Part shown: one piece after another, positions 1 through 11,326 of the stretch
Layout: each line of letters opens with the position of its first letter
How positions within the stretch are numbered: the stretch's first letter is position 1
Source: Hymenopus coronatus
Lineage: Eukaryota > Arthropoda > Insecta > Mantodea > Hymenopodidae
Direction of reading: 5' to 3'
NCBI GenBank assembly: GCA_030762935.1
Contig: CM060898.1
Location: forward strand, 100,819,281 to 100,883,280
Length of the DNA stretch: 64,000 nt
Program-made: the position numbers and the translations under genes
The notes under the pieces: generated by a model
Told to the model about the DNA's origin: nothing
Database searches by the model: none
Seen by the model: only the letters and a program-made list of their open reading frames with translations

Positions 1-636
1 AAACCGTTTCTTTGCTTTGCCAGGAGTTGACAAAATCCCGAATGTGAAAATTTCCAAGTACTTTAAAGCTGAAAACAATAACTAATAACCAATAATAATA
101 TCTCGGAAACGGTCATCGCTACAAAAAAGCGTATATGACATAAATTATGTGTTTTAACGAGATCTACATTCATTTGTCTATCTCTTACGGTTTACCAGTT
201 ATGCAAAATTCGCAAAATTCTTCCATAATGAAGAGATCTTCAGAGCTATTCCCAGAGAATTCAAGATATACATGTTATTTATGATGTAAATATTTTTATT
301 ATACACTATTTTAATCAAAATCGTTATAGCCATTCTTGACGAAATTAAAATTTTCGAAAATATTTCCACGTAAAGGGTACTTGGTGTGGGGGGGATTTTC
401 TTGAATTTCTTCGCGTAGTATCCTTGCGAAATACTAAACATATGTACCTAGTTAACGGACTTTTCATTTTTGAGCTATGCTGTCCACAGACACTCACACG
501 GACCTTTTTCTAAAAATGTTTTTTATCGACTCATGGACTCAAAACATATTTCTAGTGAAATCTTGACATCACATTTTTGAGTGGAATACAATACTTTGTA
601 AATTTTACACACGCGTTGGAGAAAGTAAAAATGCCT
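1..636 (-). repeat. Family A repeat, minus, truncated by window start
   Basis: Runs from the CCAGGAGTTGACAAA segment through the TTACGGTTTACCAGTTATGC and TCTTCAGAG blocks and the GGTGTGGGGGGGATTTTC block to a terminal GGAGAAAGTAAAAA. The same blocks recur in the same order across the window. The CA slot is short here (ACACTCACACGG). A run of 17 A lies just outside, at about 655-671. No coding capacity is seen. Confidence 0.85.
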
Positions 637-807
637 AGTTTTGGAGTTTAGTGCAAAAAAAAAAAAAAAAAGATGCATCCTACTTTAAAGTTACACGATT
701 GCATTATTTAAATCTCCTAGGGAGGATATAACACAAGTTTTGAACGCCATTTTAAAACATAGCTCTTGTTAAATGAATCTCCATGTCAAACTTTAAAGCT
801 ATTTTAC

Positions 808-1225
808 TCAGGATCCCCGTGGCCGACCTCACGGACCCAGTGGTTTTTCTAGGGGTTTCCCGCGTCTCTATGCGAATGCTGGAGAGGATTCTTCGTTCCC
901 TCGAACTTCCTGTCCTTTCATCCCAACCGAACTCTTTCAGGGTTGTAAGTGTCACCGAGGATTGTGGCAGAGGTGCCATTTTGTGGAGGTGACGAGCTCT
1001 GGAAATCAACTCTCGGCGGAGGGATGGCGTTAGTGAATGTCTGCAGATTCAGGTGGTTTATCCGGGGCTGAGCCACGGGCCCGTGGCGCTCCCTGCGTCG
1101 AGATGAACAACACCTTGTGAACTGCTAGGGAACCTCCAAGACGGCTCTCTCCCTGTCCGGATGTCGGCCGCCTTCTGAAATTACACTCATCTCATCCTTC
1201 CTCCAGGAGTCTGACGTACAATACG
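808..1225 (+). repeat. Family G (long SINE-like), head truncated
   Basis: Matches the copies at 27400-27838 (plus) and 29192-29645 (minus). Shared blocks include GTGGCCGACC, the hinge GTTGTAAGTGTC, CATTTTGTGGAGGTGA, GCTGAGCCACGG and the terminal GAGTCTGACGTAC. It is GC-richer than its surroundings. Short ORFs on both strands here are by-products of the repeat. Confidence 0.75.
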
Positions 1226-1957
1226 TCCACATCTGCAGTGTGGAATACCCCTCCGTAACGTATACACACATGCGCGCACTAGAGCTGTGAAAATTTACCT
1301 AAATCACTGCAGAATGTGTGTGATCAAATGTCTGAAATTCTCGACCTATATATTATATGTAAGTAGAGAAACTAAAACAAATAATCTTAAAAGGACATAA
1401 AAGGGTGATCCAAATTAACAATTACATTTCCAATTACTTATTTATGGAATATATTTCAATAATACAACATTCTAGTGTTATGCAATGAAAACTTGAAATA
1501 AAAATACTTCTTTTGATTTAGGAACCAAAAAACATTGAGGGGAAGAAATTGAAATTGGTATAATTAAAATCATATTTGCAGAAAATAATACTTCCATCAA
1601 TCGAAGATAACTGTTTCAAATTCAGATACAAGTTGTTGCAAAAATAATTTTTATTAGTATTAGTTCTAGGCATGGTTACAGTCGGGAATCTTCCACAAAC
1701 TATGAGACCGCTGTCAAAAAGAGTGAATACAACTTATCCACTTTACCCGTGTATATTCTAGGATGTCACCCTTCTGCTGGTGCTAACGACACGAATACAA
1801 TACAAAGACTCTGGTCAACTTTGACCTGTAGTAGCCACTCTTAACAGTGCATTGGTTAAAAAACATTTGAATTCACACTAGATTCGACTCTGCTTGGCAG
1901 AGAATAGATGGTACAAAAAAAAAAAAAAAAAAGGTTGCTCAAAAACCAAACAAATAA
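1226..1957. other. Unassigned AT-rich interval
   Basis: No conserved protein signature or repeat block recognised. It contains a run of about 18 A at 1915-1932, possibly the tail of an unrecognised retroposon. Confidence 0.5.
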
Positions 1958-2045
1958 ACAGGCCGTTGGAATCGGACCCACGACCTTCAAAAGCCAAGTC
2001 GCGTATGTTCCTCATTTGATAAGTAGATAGCAAAGAAAGAGTAAT
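1958..2045 (-). repeat. tRNA-like SINE head fragment
   Basis: Read on the minus strand it has a B-box-like GGTCCGATTCC preceded by GACTTGGCTTTTGAAGGTCG, the pattern of a tRNA-derived SINE head. Only the head is recognisable and it does not match the other families closely. Confidence 0.4.
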
Positions 2046-2460
2046 TTTGAAGAATGGGTAGAGTGTCATGTGAGTGTAATACTCAGATTCCTTTTAAGTG
2101 GTAAGTTGCTATTCGGTTTTTCTTGTGGTAATGCACCTTTGCATCCTTCTTATACTTACAACGGAATGTCTCTGTCTGCTGTGCGAGAGGTCTCGAGGTC
2201 TACTCCAAACGGCGGCGGGGGGGGGGGGAGGCGGAGGTAGTGACTTTTCTCTAGCCCTGATTATTCCCTATCCTCCCCAGAGTCTGTAAGTATGAATGTG
2301 TGCTGAGTGTGTGCATGATGTGATGATTAAAATTAAAGATCTATAGAAACCCATCGTCATTAGTATACTAGTTAACACCATTGCCAATATATTCTAAAGG
2401 AAAATGCCACCGATAAGACTATGCGGAATATAAATGAAAAGAAGGAAAGAAAAAAGAAGA
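2046..2460. other. Unassigned interval with G-run
   Basis: Contains a G-rich tract (CGGCGG then about 14 G) near 2210-2232. Nothing else recognised. Confidence 0.4.
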
Positions 2461-2945
2461 GTGTAAAAGCTAAACGCTAGACAACGTCAGGAGACATCTC
2501 GGGCACTATGACCTTTGTACGCTAACATCACTCAGGAGGAAGGGATGAAGCAAAGGATCCACAGGAGACTACAGGCCGCAGCCAGACAAGCTACAGAGAC
2601 GTGCGGAAGTCCCTAACTTAGTGGTTGAAAGTTCTTCATCCCAGCTCTAGGATACGTTGTGCAGTCGCCACTGACTTCAGGTTTTGTCAAAAGTCCGCGT
2701 TCCTGCGAGTACAGAGACCACCGCCACGAACAAATTATACTGCTCATGCATCCACGCCATCTGCCAGCACTTCCACACACCACAAGCATAGAAGCATACA
2801 TGACAGGAAATGCCATGAAAGGGAATAAAGTAAAGGAAGTCGTGGAGAATAAGCACCCCAGCATTCGTCTGGGACAGAGGAGAACCACCATAGTAGTAAA
2901 GGAGGGCGCTAAGCACCATTAAAAAGGGGGAGGACCACGAAAACC
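2461..2945 (-). repeat. Family I middle-repetitive element
   Basis: Resembles 22740-23240 over its whole length. Shared landmarks are GCTAGACAACG/GTTAGACAACG, the GGCACTATGACC/GCGCACTGTGACA pair, GAGACTACAGGCC/GAGGCTACAAGCC and GCGGAAGTC. The right end has CGAAAACCCCCAGTCCCTGG, similar to the head side of the G-type SINEs. The overlapping ORFs on both strands do not look like conserved proteins. Confidence 0.55.
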
Positions 2946-2967
2946 CCCAGTCCCTGGTCGGTGCATT

Positions 2968-3545
2968 CGACCCAAAAATTCAATTTCTAAATTTCTCCGG
3001 AAATACACGTTTTGAGATTCTGGAAGCAAGAAAAGCATTTTGAGAAATACTCCGTGTGTCTAGCTATCTGTAGGTATGTATGTGGCTTTGGTGTTTGGGG
3101 TGTGTGTCTGTGAACAGCTTAACTGAAAAACGAGAGGTTAACAAATTTGGTTTTTGAGTTTAACATATTCCAAGGATGCGGCAAAAACATTTAAAGAAAG
3201 CATTTCATATCCCAAACTGTCCTCTACAGAAAATATCCTCATATTTTTGATTTTCCTAAAAATGGCTCTAGCGATTTTGATTAAACATGTTTAACATACT
3301 TGTATATCAATTAAAATGTATATTTTGAATTTTCTGGAAATTAGGTAGTATATGAAATCCTTAGCAATATCAAGAACTGGTAAAACAAAGAGATAAAATA
3401 CACATAAAATGTGGATCCCATTTAAGCAGACAATTTATGTCAAATAACATTTATGTAATGTTAGCTGTTTCCGAGCTATTCTTTATTATCGGTGAACTTT
3501 TCAAATGCTTTCTAAAGTAGTAAATTACTATCCGTTTTTCTTTCT
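2968..3545 (+). repeat. Family A repeat, plus, divergent
   Basis: Starts within the CCCAAAAATTC / CCGGAAATACACGTTTTGAG block and follows family A order (GTGTGTCTGTG slot, TTCCAAGGATGCG, AAAATGGCTCTAGCGATTTTGATTA, ACTGGTAAA, CAATTTATGTCA). It is more diverged than most copies and its tail is lost near 3545. Confidence 0.7.
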
Positions 3546-4035
3546 CGTGATCATGCAAACAGTATGGAATTTAAAAAGCCATCACAGTCGACATGCTGTT
3601 TAAAATTTTGACTAGAGTAGTGTATTGTATTTATTAGGTATTTATCCCTAATATAAAACGAGTACATTGTTTATCCTATCACGATAACCCTTTTGAATCA
3701 GGCACTTTATGATTATTTGCTGCCCCCAAACTTATTATTTGCTTCAGTTGCTTTATACAAAGCATACTGAAAAAAATTCAATACACAATAGAAACTATAT
3801 ATCGTATAACGAAATATGTAAATGTGAACTGAAAGTTTATCTGGTTTAGCAAGAATTGAACAACACAGTAGCATTTTGTAAGAATGGTTTGAGGATGAGT
3901 ATAGAAAGCCTTTTCCTTATTTTAGGGGGAAGAATTTGAGAGAGAGAGAGATAGATAGAAATCTTAAATACAAAATGGAAAGTTGATAATTCGGAACAAG
4001 TGAATATATGTATATCAATATTTAATTAGTTAATT
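3546..4035. other. Unassigned AT-rich interval
   Basis: Nothing recognised apart from a short GA run (about 3938-3952). Confidence 0.4.
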
Positions 4036-4234
4036 CCTCTAGCTCCTAAGTGTAGCACAGGGTATCAATACGATGTTTCCGTGATCGGATTTAAATTTCT
4101 AGTTCGTGAGTTCGCCGCTGTGCGCCATGGTGACGAGGGATCGGCTCGTTGCCCACAGATGGCACTATATGACGAAATAACGACTTGCGGACGCGAAATG
4201 GCGGACTTTTGCCCAGGAACCTTCTTTTTTCAAA
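4036..4234. repeat. Family E repeat, copy 1
   Basis: Shares CGATGTTTCCGTGAT, TTTCTAGTTCGTGAGTTCGC, GGTGACGAGGG and TTTTGCCCA(G/A)GAACCTTCTT with 45106-45290. The ORF that crosses it (98 codons) continues into a SINE, so it is not treated as a gene. Confidence 0.6.
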
Positions 4235-4405
4235 GTATGGAGTTCTTTTACGTGCAAATAAATATTACAGGCTTATACTTCCCTTCCGAAAGAAGGCATG
4301 CTAAATATTTTTACGTGCGAAAAAATCCATCACTCTCCGCCAGGTTTGAACCTGGAGTTTTGGGTTTTAGAGACTAGCATGGCAACCACTACACCACGGA
4401 GGGAT
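4235..4405 (-). repeat. SINE-1, minus, diverged partial copy
   Basis: The minus strand starts with a tRNA-like head (CCTCCGTGGTGTAGTGG, B-box GGTTCAAACC). The body block AAGGAAG and the GCACGTAAAAGAAC segment follow, as at 10626-10897 and 62284-62571. The 3' third is missing. Confidence 0.7.
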
Positions 4406-4642
4406 GTCAATATTTGGGTAAAGTAATATTCTCAACAGATAGGTTAGAATTATAAATTACAACACAGTAAATAGGGCTAATAGAATAAATTATCAGTTGT
4501 ACTATATTCCTATTATATCCTAGCACATTGTTGTAATTCTTGCTACTGCGCATGCATCTCACTCCCCGCCATCCCCTCGACTCGGCAGTACCGAGTAAGT
4601 CAGCAAACATAAACTATGTGATTACAGTTGGGCAAGCAGTAT

Positions 4643-5566
4643 TTACTTGTTTTTCTAGCTCATATGTACAACGTACATAGTAGATAGAGAACACGCTGTA
4701 TTCCATCCAAAAATATATGTTTTGAGGCGCTCTGTATCCCCCCTCCAAAATATTGTTAGAGAAAGGTCGGTATATGCGTCTGTCTATGTGTGTGTGGATA
4801 ACATAAGTCAAAAACGAAAGGTTGGCAAAATAACAAACTTGGTATTTAAGTTTTGTATATCCAAAAAATGCGATACGAAGCTTTTCATGAAAACACTCCC
4901 GTTACAAACTACCCTTTTCATGGAGTGATTTTCGAACATTTTTATTTTTGGCATTTAAGTTTAGTATCTCCCAAAAATGCAATACGAAGGTTTTCAAGAA
5001 AATACTCCCGTTACAAACTACCCTTTTCATGGAATGATTTTCGAACATTTTTATTTTTAGTATTTAGGTTTAGTATCTTCCAAAAAATGCGATACGAAGC
5101 TTTTCAAGAAAATATTCCCGTTACAAACTACCCTTTTCATGGAAAGATTTTCGAAACATTTTATTTTCTCAAAAATGTCTGTAACGATTTTGATTAAATT
5201 AACGATTATACAGATATTTAAATGAAAAATGAAACGTATGTCTTGAATTTTCAGGGAATAGCCTCTGTAGATCTCTTTAATTATTCTAGAGCAATTTTGC
5301 ATAACTGGCAAACTGTAATACATACACAAAACCTCAATACATAAAAATGTAGATCTCGTTAAAACACACAATTTATGTTATGGTACAATTTTTTTTCGAG
5401 GAATTGTTCATTTTTGAGATATTTCTTGCTATTGGTTAAAGTTTTACGGATTTCAACAACATGCAGCCAGCTTTTTAAAGATTTGACTTTCACTTTATCC
5501 TAGTATAGTCCCTCATTTCCCTTCTACTTACAAGGAAGCAAGTAATAAAGGCATCAGATTTTTTAA
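4643..5566 (+). repeat. Family A repeat, plus, with internal triplication
   Basis: Begins at the palindromic end (TGTACAACGTACATAGTAG) and carries all body blocks to AGGAAGCAAGTAATAA. It then jumps straight to CATCAGATTTTTT, so the segment usually lying between these is deleted. Positions 4844-5170 hold three tandem copies of a 109-bp internal unit. Confidence 0.85.
4844..5170 (+). repeat. 109-bp tandem triplication inside family A
   Basis: The block beginning ATTTAAGTTT (ATTTAGGTTT in unit 3) starts at 4844, 4953 and 5062. Each unit contains TGCGATACGAAGC or a one-base variant, CCCGTTACAAACTACCC and TTTTCGAA. The period is 109 bp both times. The 114-codon ORF over this region is a by-product: it is open because the unit is open. 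Confidence 0.85.
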
Positions 5567-5729
5567 ATTGGTTGTAGATTGGTTCAGAAGCTTAATAAGT
5601 GTAATCACAATTTGACATTTTTCCACTTTATGATATAAAATCTTTTTGAAACAAACTAAAGGAAAATTTCTACCAGGCAATTTGTTACAAAGATTTATAA
5701 TTGTTTTACATATGGTGCATGTAGCATCG

Positions 5730-5816
5730 TATATTTCTGGTGAAATCTCTGGGATCTCGAATTTTTGGGTGGGATGCAATACCTTCCCTACCTACTAGAT
5801 ATAGACGTGATAGCAA
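5730..5816 (-). repeat. Family A terminal fragment, minus
   Basis: Carries TTTCTGGTGAAATCTC, TCGAATTTTTGGGTGG and TGCAATACCTTC followed by a decayed palindromic end. The body is absent. Confidence 0.6.
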
Positions 5817-5879
5817 AAATAACAAAAGCCCAATTAATGCTTTTATCTACTTACGGCTCATCATCACAGATATAAAAAC

Positions 5880-5934
5880 CATAATAGGTAGAGAAAGACA
5901 TGTGAATGTATCACATCAGACTTTTATTCTGTAA
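5880..5934 (+). repeat. Family A right-end fragment, plus
   Basis: GGTAGAGAAAGACATGTGAA, then a TATCACATCAGA end, matches the distal end of family A. Only about 55 bp is kept. Confidence 0.6.
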
Positions 5935-6368
5935 GTTCTGTTAAACTACTGCTTCTTGTTTCACTCCAGAACTACGATGCACACACAACGAATATTTTGT
6001 ACAGTATTTTTAAATGGTGTAGTTTCTTTACCTGCGGTGTGTTGGCTGTTGAATCGCTGAGCACTTAAGCAGCCCACAGAGTGCTATTTTTGTCAGAAAG
6101 ATGGATGGTGGTCATAGGCCACAAATTAGACGGGGCGGAAACCTCATGTCCGTGTAATTATTCACAGTTTGTGAGCGCTGATGCATCAGTACCATGGGAG
6201 CCAGCCAACATATTTCTCTGATATGTTTTCTCTTTAATGCTACTAGCATATTAAATAGGACACCACTCTCTTGCTGATTTGTGTCGTGTTTCCTTAGCAA
6301 TTTTACTACAATTAACGCACATTACCATGCATTTTAAAAGTAAAAGCCCTGAGCTTGAAATACAGAAC
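5935..6368. other. Unassigned interval
   Basis: No repeat block or coding signature recognised. Confidence 0.4.
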
Positions 6369-6447
6369 AGGCGTCACCAACTGTGACTCTTGAGAGAGCA
6401 ATTTTGCTCGATGGTTCTGCGAAACGCATCTTTTCTTGGGCGCTAGT
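6369..6447 (+). repeat. hAT-like terminal sequence
   Basis: Starts CAGGCGTCACCAACTG and has AGAGCAATTTTGCTC about 25 bp further in. The interval at 24698 has the same layout. Many hAT elements begin CAG(G/C)G(T/G)...CAAC, so I infer the end of a non-autonomous hAT. The other end was not found. Confidence 0.35.
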
Positions 6448-7688
6448 TTTACGGGAGGAGTCTGATGTGTTCCATTAACATGACCTCTGCATCTCTACAA
6501 CAAATTATTGTTATAAAGCCTATTCTTCTATCGACTTCTTGATAAACATGAGCAAAATTTGCCTTTTTAGACAGTTCATGCTAAAAGTAGGTCTTTTACC
6601 AGATGTTAGTAGTGTTAAAAGTAGAAAATTATAAGACTCCAATGTAGCCAACTTTGGTTTATGCGTCCACGGCCTCATTCAAGTAAGCTATGACTCTGAA
6701 AGCTCATATCGATCCATAAGATGGCGGCTGATCTCAATGAACATAGAATCTGCTGAACCAGAAGAAATTATACAAGCAGCGGAGAGAGCAAAACCTCAAC
6801 TGCTACGCTGCCTCCGTTGTATAGACTGTTTTCATTATGTACAAGCAATTTATCATGTTGTCAACACTGATGCCAAGCAAGGCAACAACTGAATATCTAT
6901 TTATAATTATGTCTATAAATATTGAGAACTGTGTTCAAAATAGTGTATGACACTACGGTATCATTTCACAAGCTTCCTCCTCACAACATAAAACACCATT
7001 ATCATAAATAACTATTATTATTTGCTTCCTTGTACGTAGAAGAGGAATAAGGGAATACACTTGGCTAAAACGTCAATCAAATCTTTTAAAATCTGGTAGC
7101 CTTGTGGTTAAAATCTATTTCTTTGTTTGACCAGGAGTTTAGAAGTCCCCATATGAGAAAAGTATTTTAAAACTGAAATGAATAATGAGGAATATCTTGG
7201 AAATGGTCAACTCCACGAAAAAAATGTATATTACAATAAATTGTGTCTTTTAACGAGCTCTACATTTTTGTGTAGTAAGGTTTTGTCCATCTCTTACGGT
7301 TTAAGAGTTATGCAAAATTAAGCAAAATTCATCCAGAATAAATAGGTCTTCAGAGGCTAGTCCCAGAAAATTCAACATATATTTTATTTGTCATATAAAT
7401 ATCTTTAATATAGGGCATTTTAATCAAAACCAATACAGCCATTTTTGAAAAAATCAAAATATTCACATTTTTTTTCATGTAAAGGATAGTTTGGCTGGGA
7501 GATTTTTATGGAAATCTTCGTGTTTAAGTTTGGTACATTACCGACTTTTCGATTTTGAATTATGTGTTCTATTTTGTTTTGACACTTTACGTATATTTCC
7601 GGTGAAATCTCGATATCGATTTTTTGGGTGGAGTGCAATGCCTTTTCTACCCTTGTACTATGTAGAGAAAATAAAAAGAGCTCATTTG
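6448..7688 (-). repeat. Family A repeat, minus, interrupted
   Basis: TCTGATGTGTTCCATTAACA at the start and AATTATTGTTATAAAGCC belong to the distal end. The repeat breaks off near 6555 and resumes at 7013 (TTATTTGCTTCCTTGTACG), then runs to ATGTAGAGAAAATAAAAAG. The CA slot is nearly absent in this copy. Confidence 0.8.
6556..7012. other. Insertion inside a family A copy
   Basis: About 457 bp that match no other sequence in the window and separate two adjacent family A blocks. It contains no long ORF. It could be an unrecognised non-autonomous transposon; no clear target duplication was seen. Confidence 0.45.
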
Positions 7689-8050
7689 CCTGTCTTTGTA
7701 CAGTGTTATAAACCAAAAAAAGGTTTCTTTTTCTTTTAGGTCCTCACTCATTTTTGTGAATAGGTTATCTATTTTACCACGAACTAGCTGAATTATTGAA
7801 CGAAACGAGAACATGTGTATGTGCGTGAACTCTGGGTTCTACAGACAGAATGAAACCTTAGCATAGAAGCTAGTAGATATATATCGGTGTACTTGATGCC
7901 TCAATGTTTTCTTCTTCCGAAATTGTACGAAACCAACCGAATGAAGACGGGAGCCGAGCGCAAAACGAGCGCGCATATAACTTGCACTCTTTGCCTAACT
8001 ACAGCGATAGCCTCATGTTATAAAAGCCGATCATTACGTGAAACAATTGA
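7689..8050. other. Unassigned interval
   Basis: No recognisable element. An 80-codon ORF at its right end runs into family A and is not supported as a gene. Confidence 0.4.
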
Positions 8051-9182
8051 AATTCGGACTCTTTGCTTGCTAGGAGTAAACAAAAGAGAGACGGAAAGAA
8101 AAATGTCTCTCCACTTGAGAAAAGTTTAAGTAGCTTAAAACTGAAACCAATAATTCGGAATATCTCCAAAAAAAAATTAATAATAATAATAAATAATAAT
8201 AAAAAGATGACAAGAAAAAGACTAGAAGAAAAAAGTATATGGCATTAATACTGTTTTAACGAACTCTACATTTTGTAGTAGTTTTTGTTTATCTCTTACG
8301 ATTTACCAGTCATACAAAAGTTATAAAAAAGTCATCCAAAATGTTGAGGTCTTCAGAGGCTATTCCAAAAACATTCAATACATTTCGTTAGTCATGAAAA
8401 TATATTAAACTTATGCCATTTTAATAAAAATCTATAGAGCCATATTTGAGAAAATCAAAATGTTCAAAAAAATAATACAAAATAGTTCAATAACGAAAAG
8501 ACCGTTAAATACAAAACTTGGTATTTAAGTTTGGTATCTTCAAAGGATGCGACACGAAGATTTTCAAGAAAATCTCCCCATCCCCAACTTCTCTTTGTAC
8601 GGAACCTTTTTTCGAAAATTTTGATTTTCTCAAAAATGGCTCTAACGATTTTGGTTAAAATGTCATATATTAAAGGTATTTACCTGACAAATAAAATGTA
8701 TACCTTGAATTTTCTGGGAATAGCCTCTGAAGACTACTTTATTCTGGTTGAATCTTACGGAACTGCTAAACCGTACGAGATGGACAAAGCTTAACACGAA
8801 AAATATAGAGCACATAAAACACACAATTTATGTCATATACATTTCTTTTTCGTGGAGTTGTTCGTTTTTGATTTATTCCTTGTTTTGGTATCAGCTTTGA
8901 AAAACATGCTTTTCTCATACAGGAATTTGTCAACTTCTGTCCATACATACATACAAACAAAGGAACTTCAGTCACGTAGCAACCAGCTTTTGACTATCAC
9001 TTTAACCTATGGTACTGCCTTATTTCGCTTCTGCTTACAAGGAAGCAAGTAATAACAGTATTTCTACTATTTTTTTTCTCGTTCATCATGAACTAATAGA
9101 AGCTTAAGCTTTTTAATAATAATTTTTTGTAGAGATGTAGAGAAAGTCATGTGAATGGAACACATCAGATTTTTCATTATGT
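8051..9182. repeat. Family A fold-back (inverted) copy
   Basis: 8051-8480 reads as the minus orientation (GAGAAAAGTTTAAG, TTACGATTTACCAGTCAT, TCTTCAGAGGCTATTCC, GAGAAAATCAAAATGTTC). From 8482 the sequence reads as plus (ACGAAAAGACCGTTAAATAC through CATGTGAATGGAACACATCA). Two arms of about 400 bp are therefore mutually complementary around 8480. An AAT repeat lies at about 8175-8207. Confidence 0.8.
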
Positions 9183-9756
9183 GTGTTAAGTAACATTTAT
9201 CCTTACACAGTCTCGATGTGGGTAGCTGAAAATCAAACATCTGCGATATAAGACAAATCGGTTGTCAAATGACATGACCTCAGCTATAGACCCTTCTCAT
9301 CTTTCAACAAATCATTAATACTGGGTACAGTTTTCAACACATCGAAATGGGTTATGACTCAGATGTATTTTCGCGGCATAGTTAGCTATTGACCGGATGA
9401 GAACGTCTCTCTTTGTGTCTGTTCGTCTTCTGCTTGCAAACATTCGCAAAAACTACGAAATATGCTGCCAGTTTAGAAGTTGTATACGTCGATAGACATT
9501 TTCCATAAGTGGTTGCCACGAATTCGCAAGCGACATGACTTCGAGGGAGTTTCTCTAGTTCAGTTCAAAATTACACGTTATATTATTTAAACTATTCCAG
9601 TAAAGTGTAATAAATTATTATAATAAGTATTTTGTTTATTATCTCATTTATATAGCCCCCTTTAGCATCTAACGTCATATCGGGGACTTTGCATTTGAAA
9701 CAACTTTTTGTCTGTAGGTTCTTTACGTTGGGTTTAAATCGTTTTATTTTCTTCTC
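9183..9756. other. Unassigned interval
   Basis: No repeat block or coding signature recognised. Confidence 0.4.
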
Positions 9757-9886
9757 TCACATACATTCTTCCAGACCCTGGGGGATAATTCTGGTTACAG
9801 AAAAATTTTCTGCTCCAGCCGGGAATCGAATCCGGGATCTCTAGGTGAGAAATCAGCAAGCTGACCACTCGACTACGGAGGCAGTC
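9757..9886 (-). repeat. SINE-3, minus
   Basis: The minus strand begins GCCTCCGTAGTCGAGTGGTC (A-box-like) with B-box GGATTCGATTCCC, a tRNA-type head, and ends with CTGGAAG then ATGTATGTGAGAG. A second copy lies at 20155-20292. The downstream body is only about 60 bp. Confidence 0.7.
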
Positions 9887-10182
9887 TATAATAAGTATTG
9901 CCACGAAAGTATAACTAATTTTCATTTGCCATGGATCGTAATTTGACATTTTTGCAGGAATCTTGTTGCTGTGAAAACAAAAGAAATCTGAATACTAAAA
10001 AAAGATGATGACACTGCTGCTGGAAGTAAATATTTTCTGTAAAAAATGTATTTTCAAATATTTATCGTAACGTTATCATTTGTATTATTATTATTATTAA
10101 ATATATTTCTTAATCTATTTAATCTGACTCATCAAGTCATCCAAGCCTCATCAATTTATGCATCAATAGGAGTTTACTTTAA

Positions 10183-11326
10183 TTTTACTTTCTCTAGCAG
10201 ATAGAGTAAATAGATAGAGTAGGTATTGTATTCCACCCAAACATTCGTTACCGAGACCACCGAAATTACGTGCTTTGTGACCCCCTAAATAAAAAAAAAT
10301 TATATATTTTTAGAAACTTGTCCGTGCGTGTCTGTGTGTATTTGTCTGTAGATAGCGTAGTTCAAAAACAAAACGTGGTTAAATACCCAGCTTGGTATTT
10401 TAATTCAGTATTTTAAAGATGCGACTCGGAAGATTTTCAAGAAAATTCCCTACCCACAACTAGCCTTTACATGGAATATTTTTCGATTTTGGTTAATATG
10501 CCATATGTTAAGGTATTTTCATGACAAACGAAATACATATCTTGACTTTTGTGGGAGTAGCCTCTGAAGACTTCTTCATTCTGGAACCTTTTGCATAACT
10601 CGTCAACCGTAGGAAATAGACAAAATGTAAATATCGTGTTATTTATGGACGCTCTTTAACTGCTGTGGTTCTCAGCATCCCATTCTAAATTGGGTGTGAA
10701 AGACCGCTTAATTTTGCTCAGAGGCCTCTCAATCAGGCTTGAGGTTCTTTTACGTGCCGTAAACACGGGACCAACGGCTTTACTTCCCTTCCGAAGGAAG
10801 CCATGCCCGAAAAAATCCATCGTCCTCCGCCGGGTTTGAACCCGCGACCTTGGGTATATGAAGTCAGCATGGTAACCATTACACCACGGAGGGCGACAGG
10901 AGATAGACAAAAACTATATATCATAGATTGTGTGTTTTAATGAGATCTACTTTTTGTGTAGTATATATTACATGCTTTGTTGTAAAGTTTACCGCTTCCA
11001 AGATATTCTTTGTGTTTTGTTTCAATTTTAAACTGCTGAAACTTTTCTCAAGCGGGAAGTCAACTTTCGTTTCATCTCTTTTATTTTACTTCCGGAATAA
11101 AAATAGAACCGGATTTCAATTGTTTCGCATAACGACAGTTTTTAAAAGATTTGGATATTGCTTTAACCTAGTGTATTCCCTTATTTCCATCCTACTTGCA
11201 AGGAAGCAAGTAATAATGCAATTTCTGCTAATGTTTATGTCGATTAAGATGATGTAGACAAATGAATAATCTTTTGTTTGTTGAACAGCAATAAAAAGTC
11301 ATATAAATGGAACACATCAGCTTTTC
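10183..11326 (+). repeat. Family A repeat, plus, split by SINE-1
   Basis: Starts TTTTACTTTCTCTAG and ends AAATGGAACACATCAGC, with all main blocks present. It is interrupted at 10626-10897 by a SINE-1 that duplicated 15 bp of the repeat, so the SINE is younger than this copy. Confidence 0.85.
10626..10897 (-). repeat. SINE-1, minus, full length with target duplication
   Basis: The minus strand begins GTCGCCCTCCGTGGTGTAAT and has B-box GGGTTCAAACCC. The body blocks are CTTCCTTCGGAAGGGAAGT, TTACGGCACGTAAAAG and GAGGCCTCTGAGC, with tail CCATAAATAACACG. The flanks AGGAAATAGACAAAA (10611-10625) and AGGAGATAGACAAAA (10898-10912) form a 15-bp target-site duplication with one mismatch. The tail is not poly(A). 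The 84- and 63-codon minus ORFs are accidental. Confidence 0.85.

Noticed and set aside
4853..5197. 114-codon plus ORF
   Set aside because: It is produced by three tandem copies of a non-coding 109-bp repeat unit inside family A.
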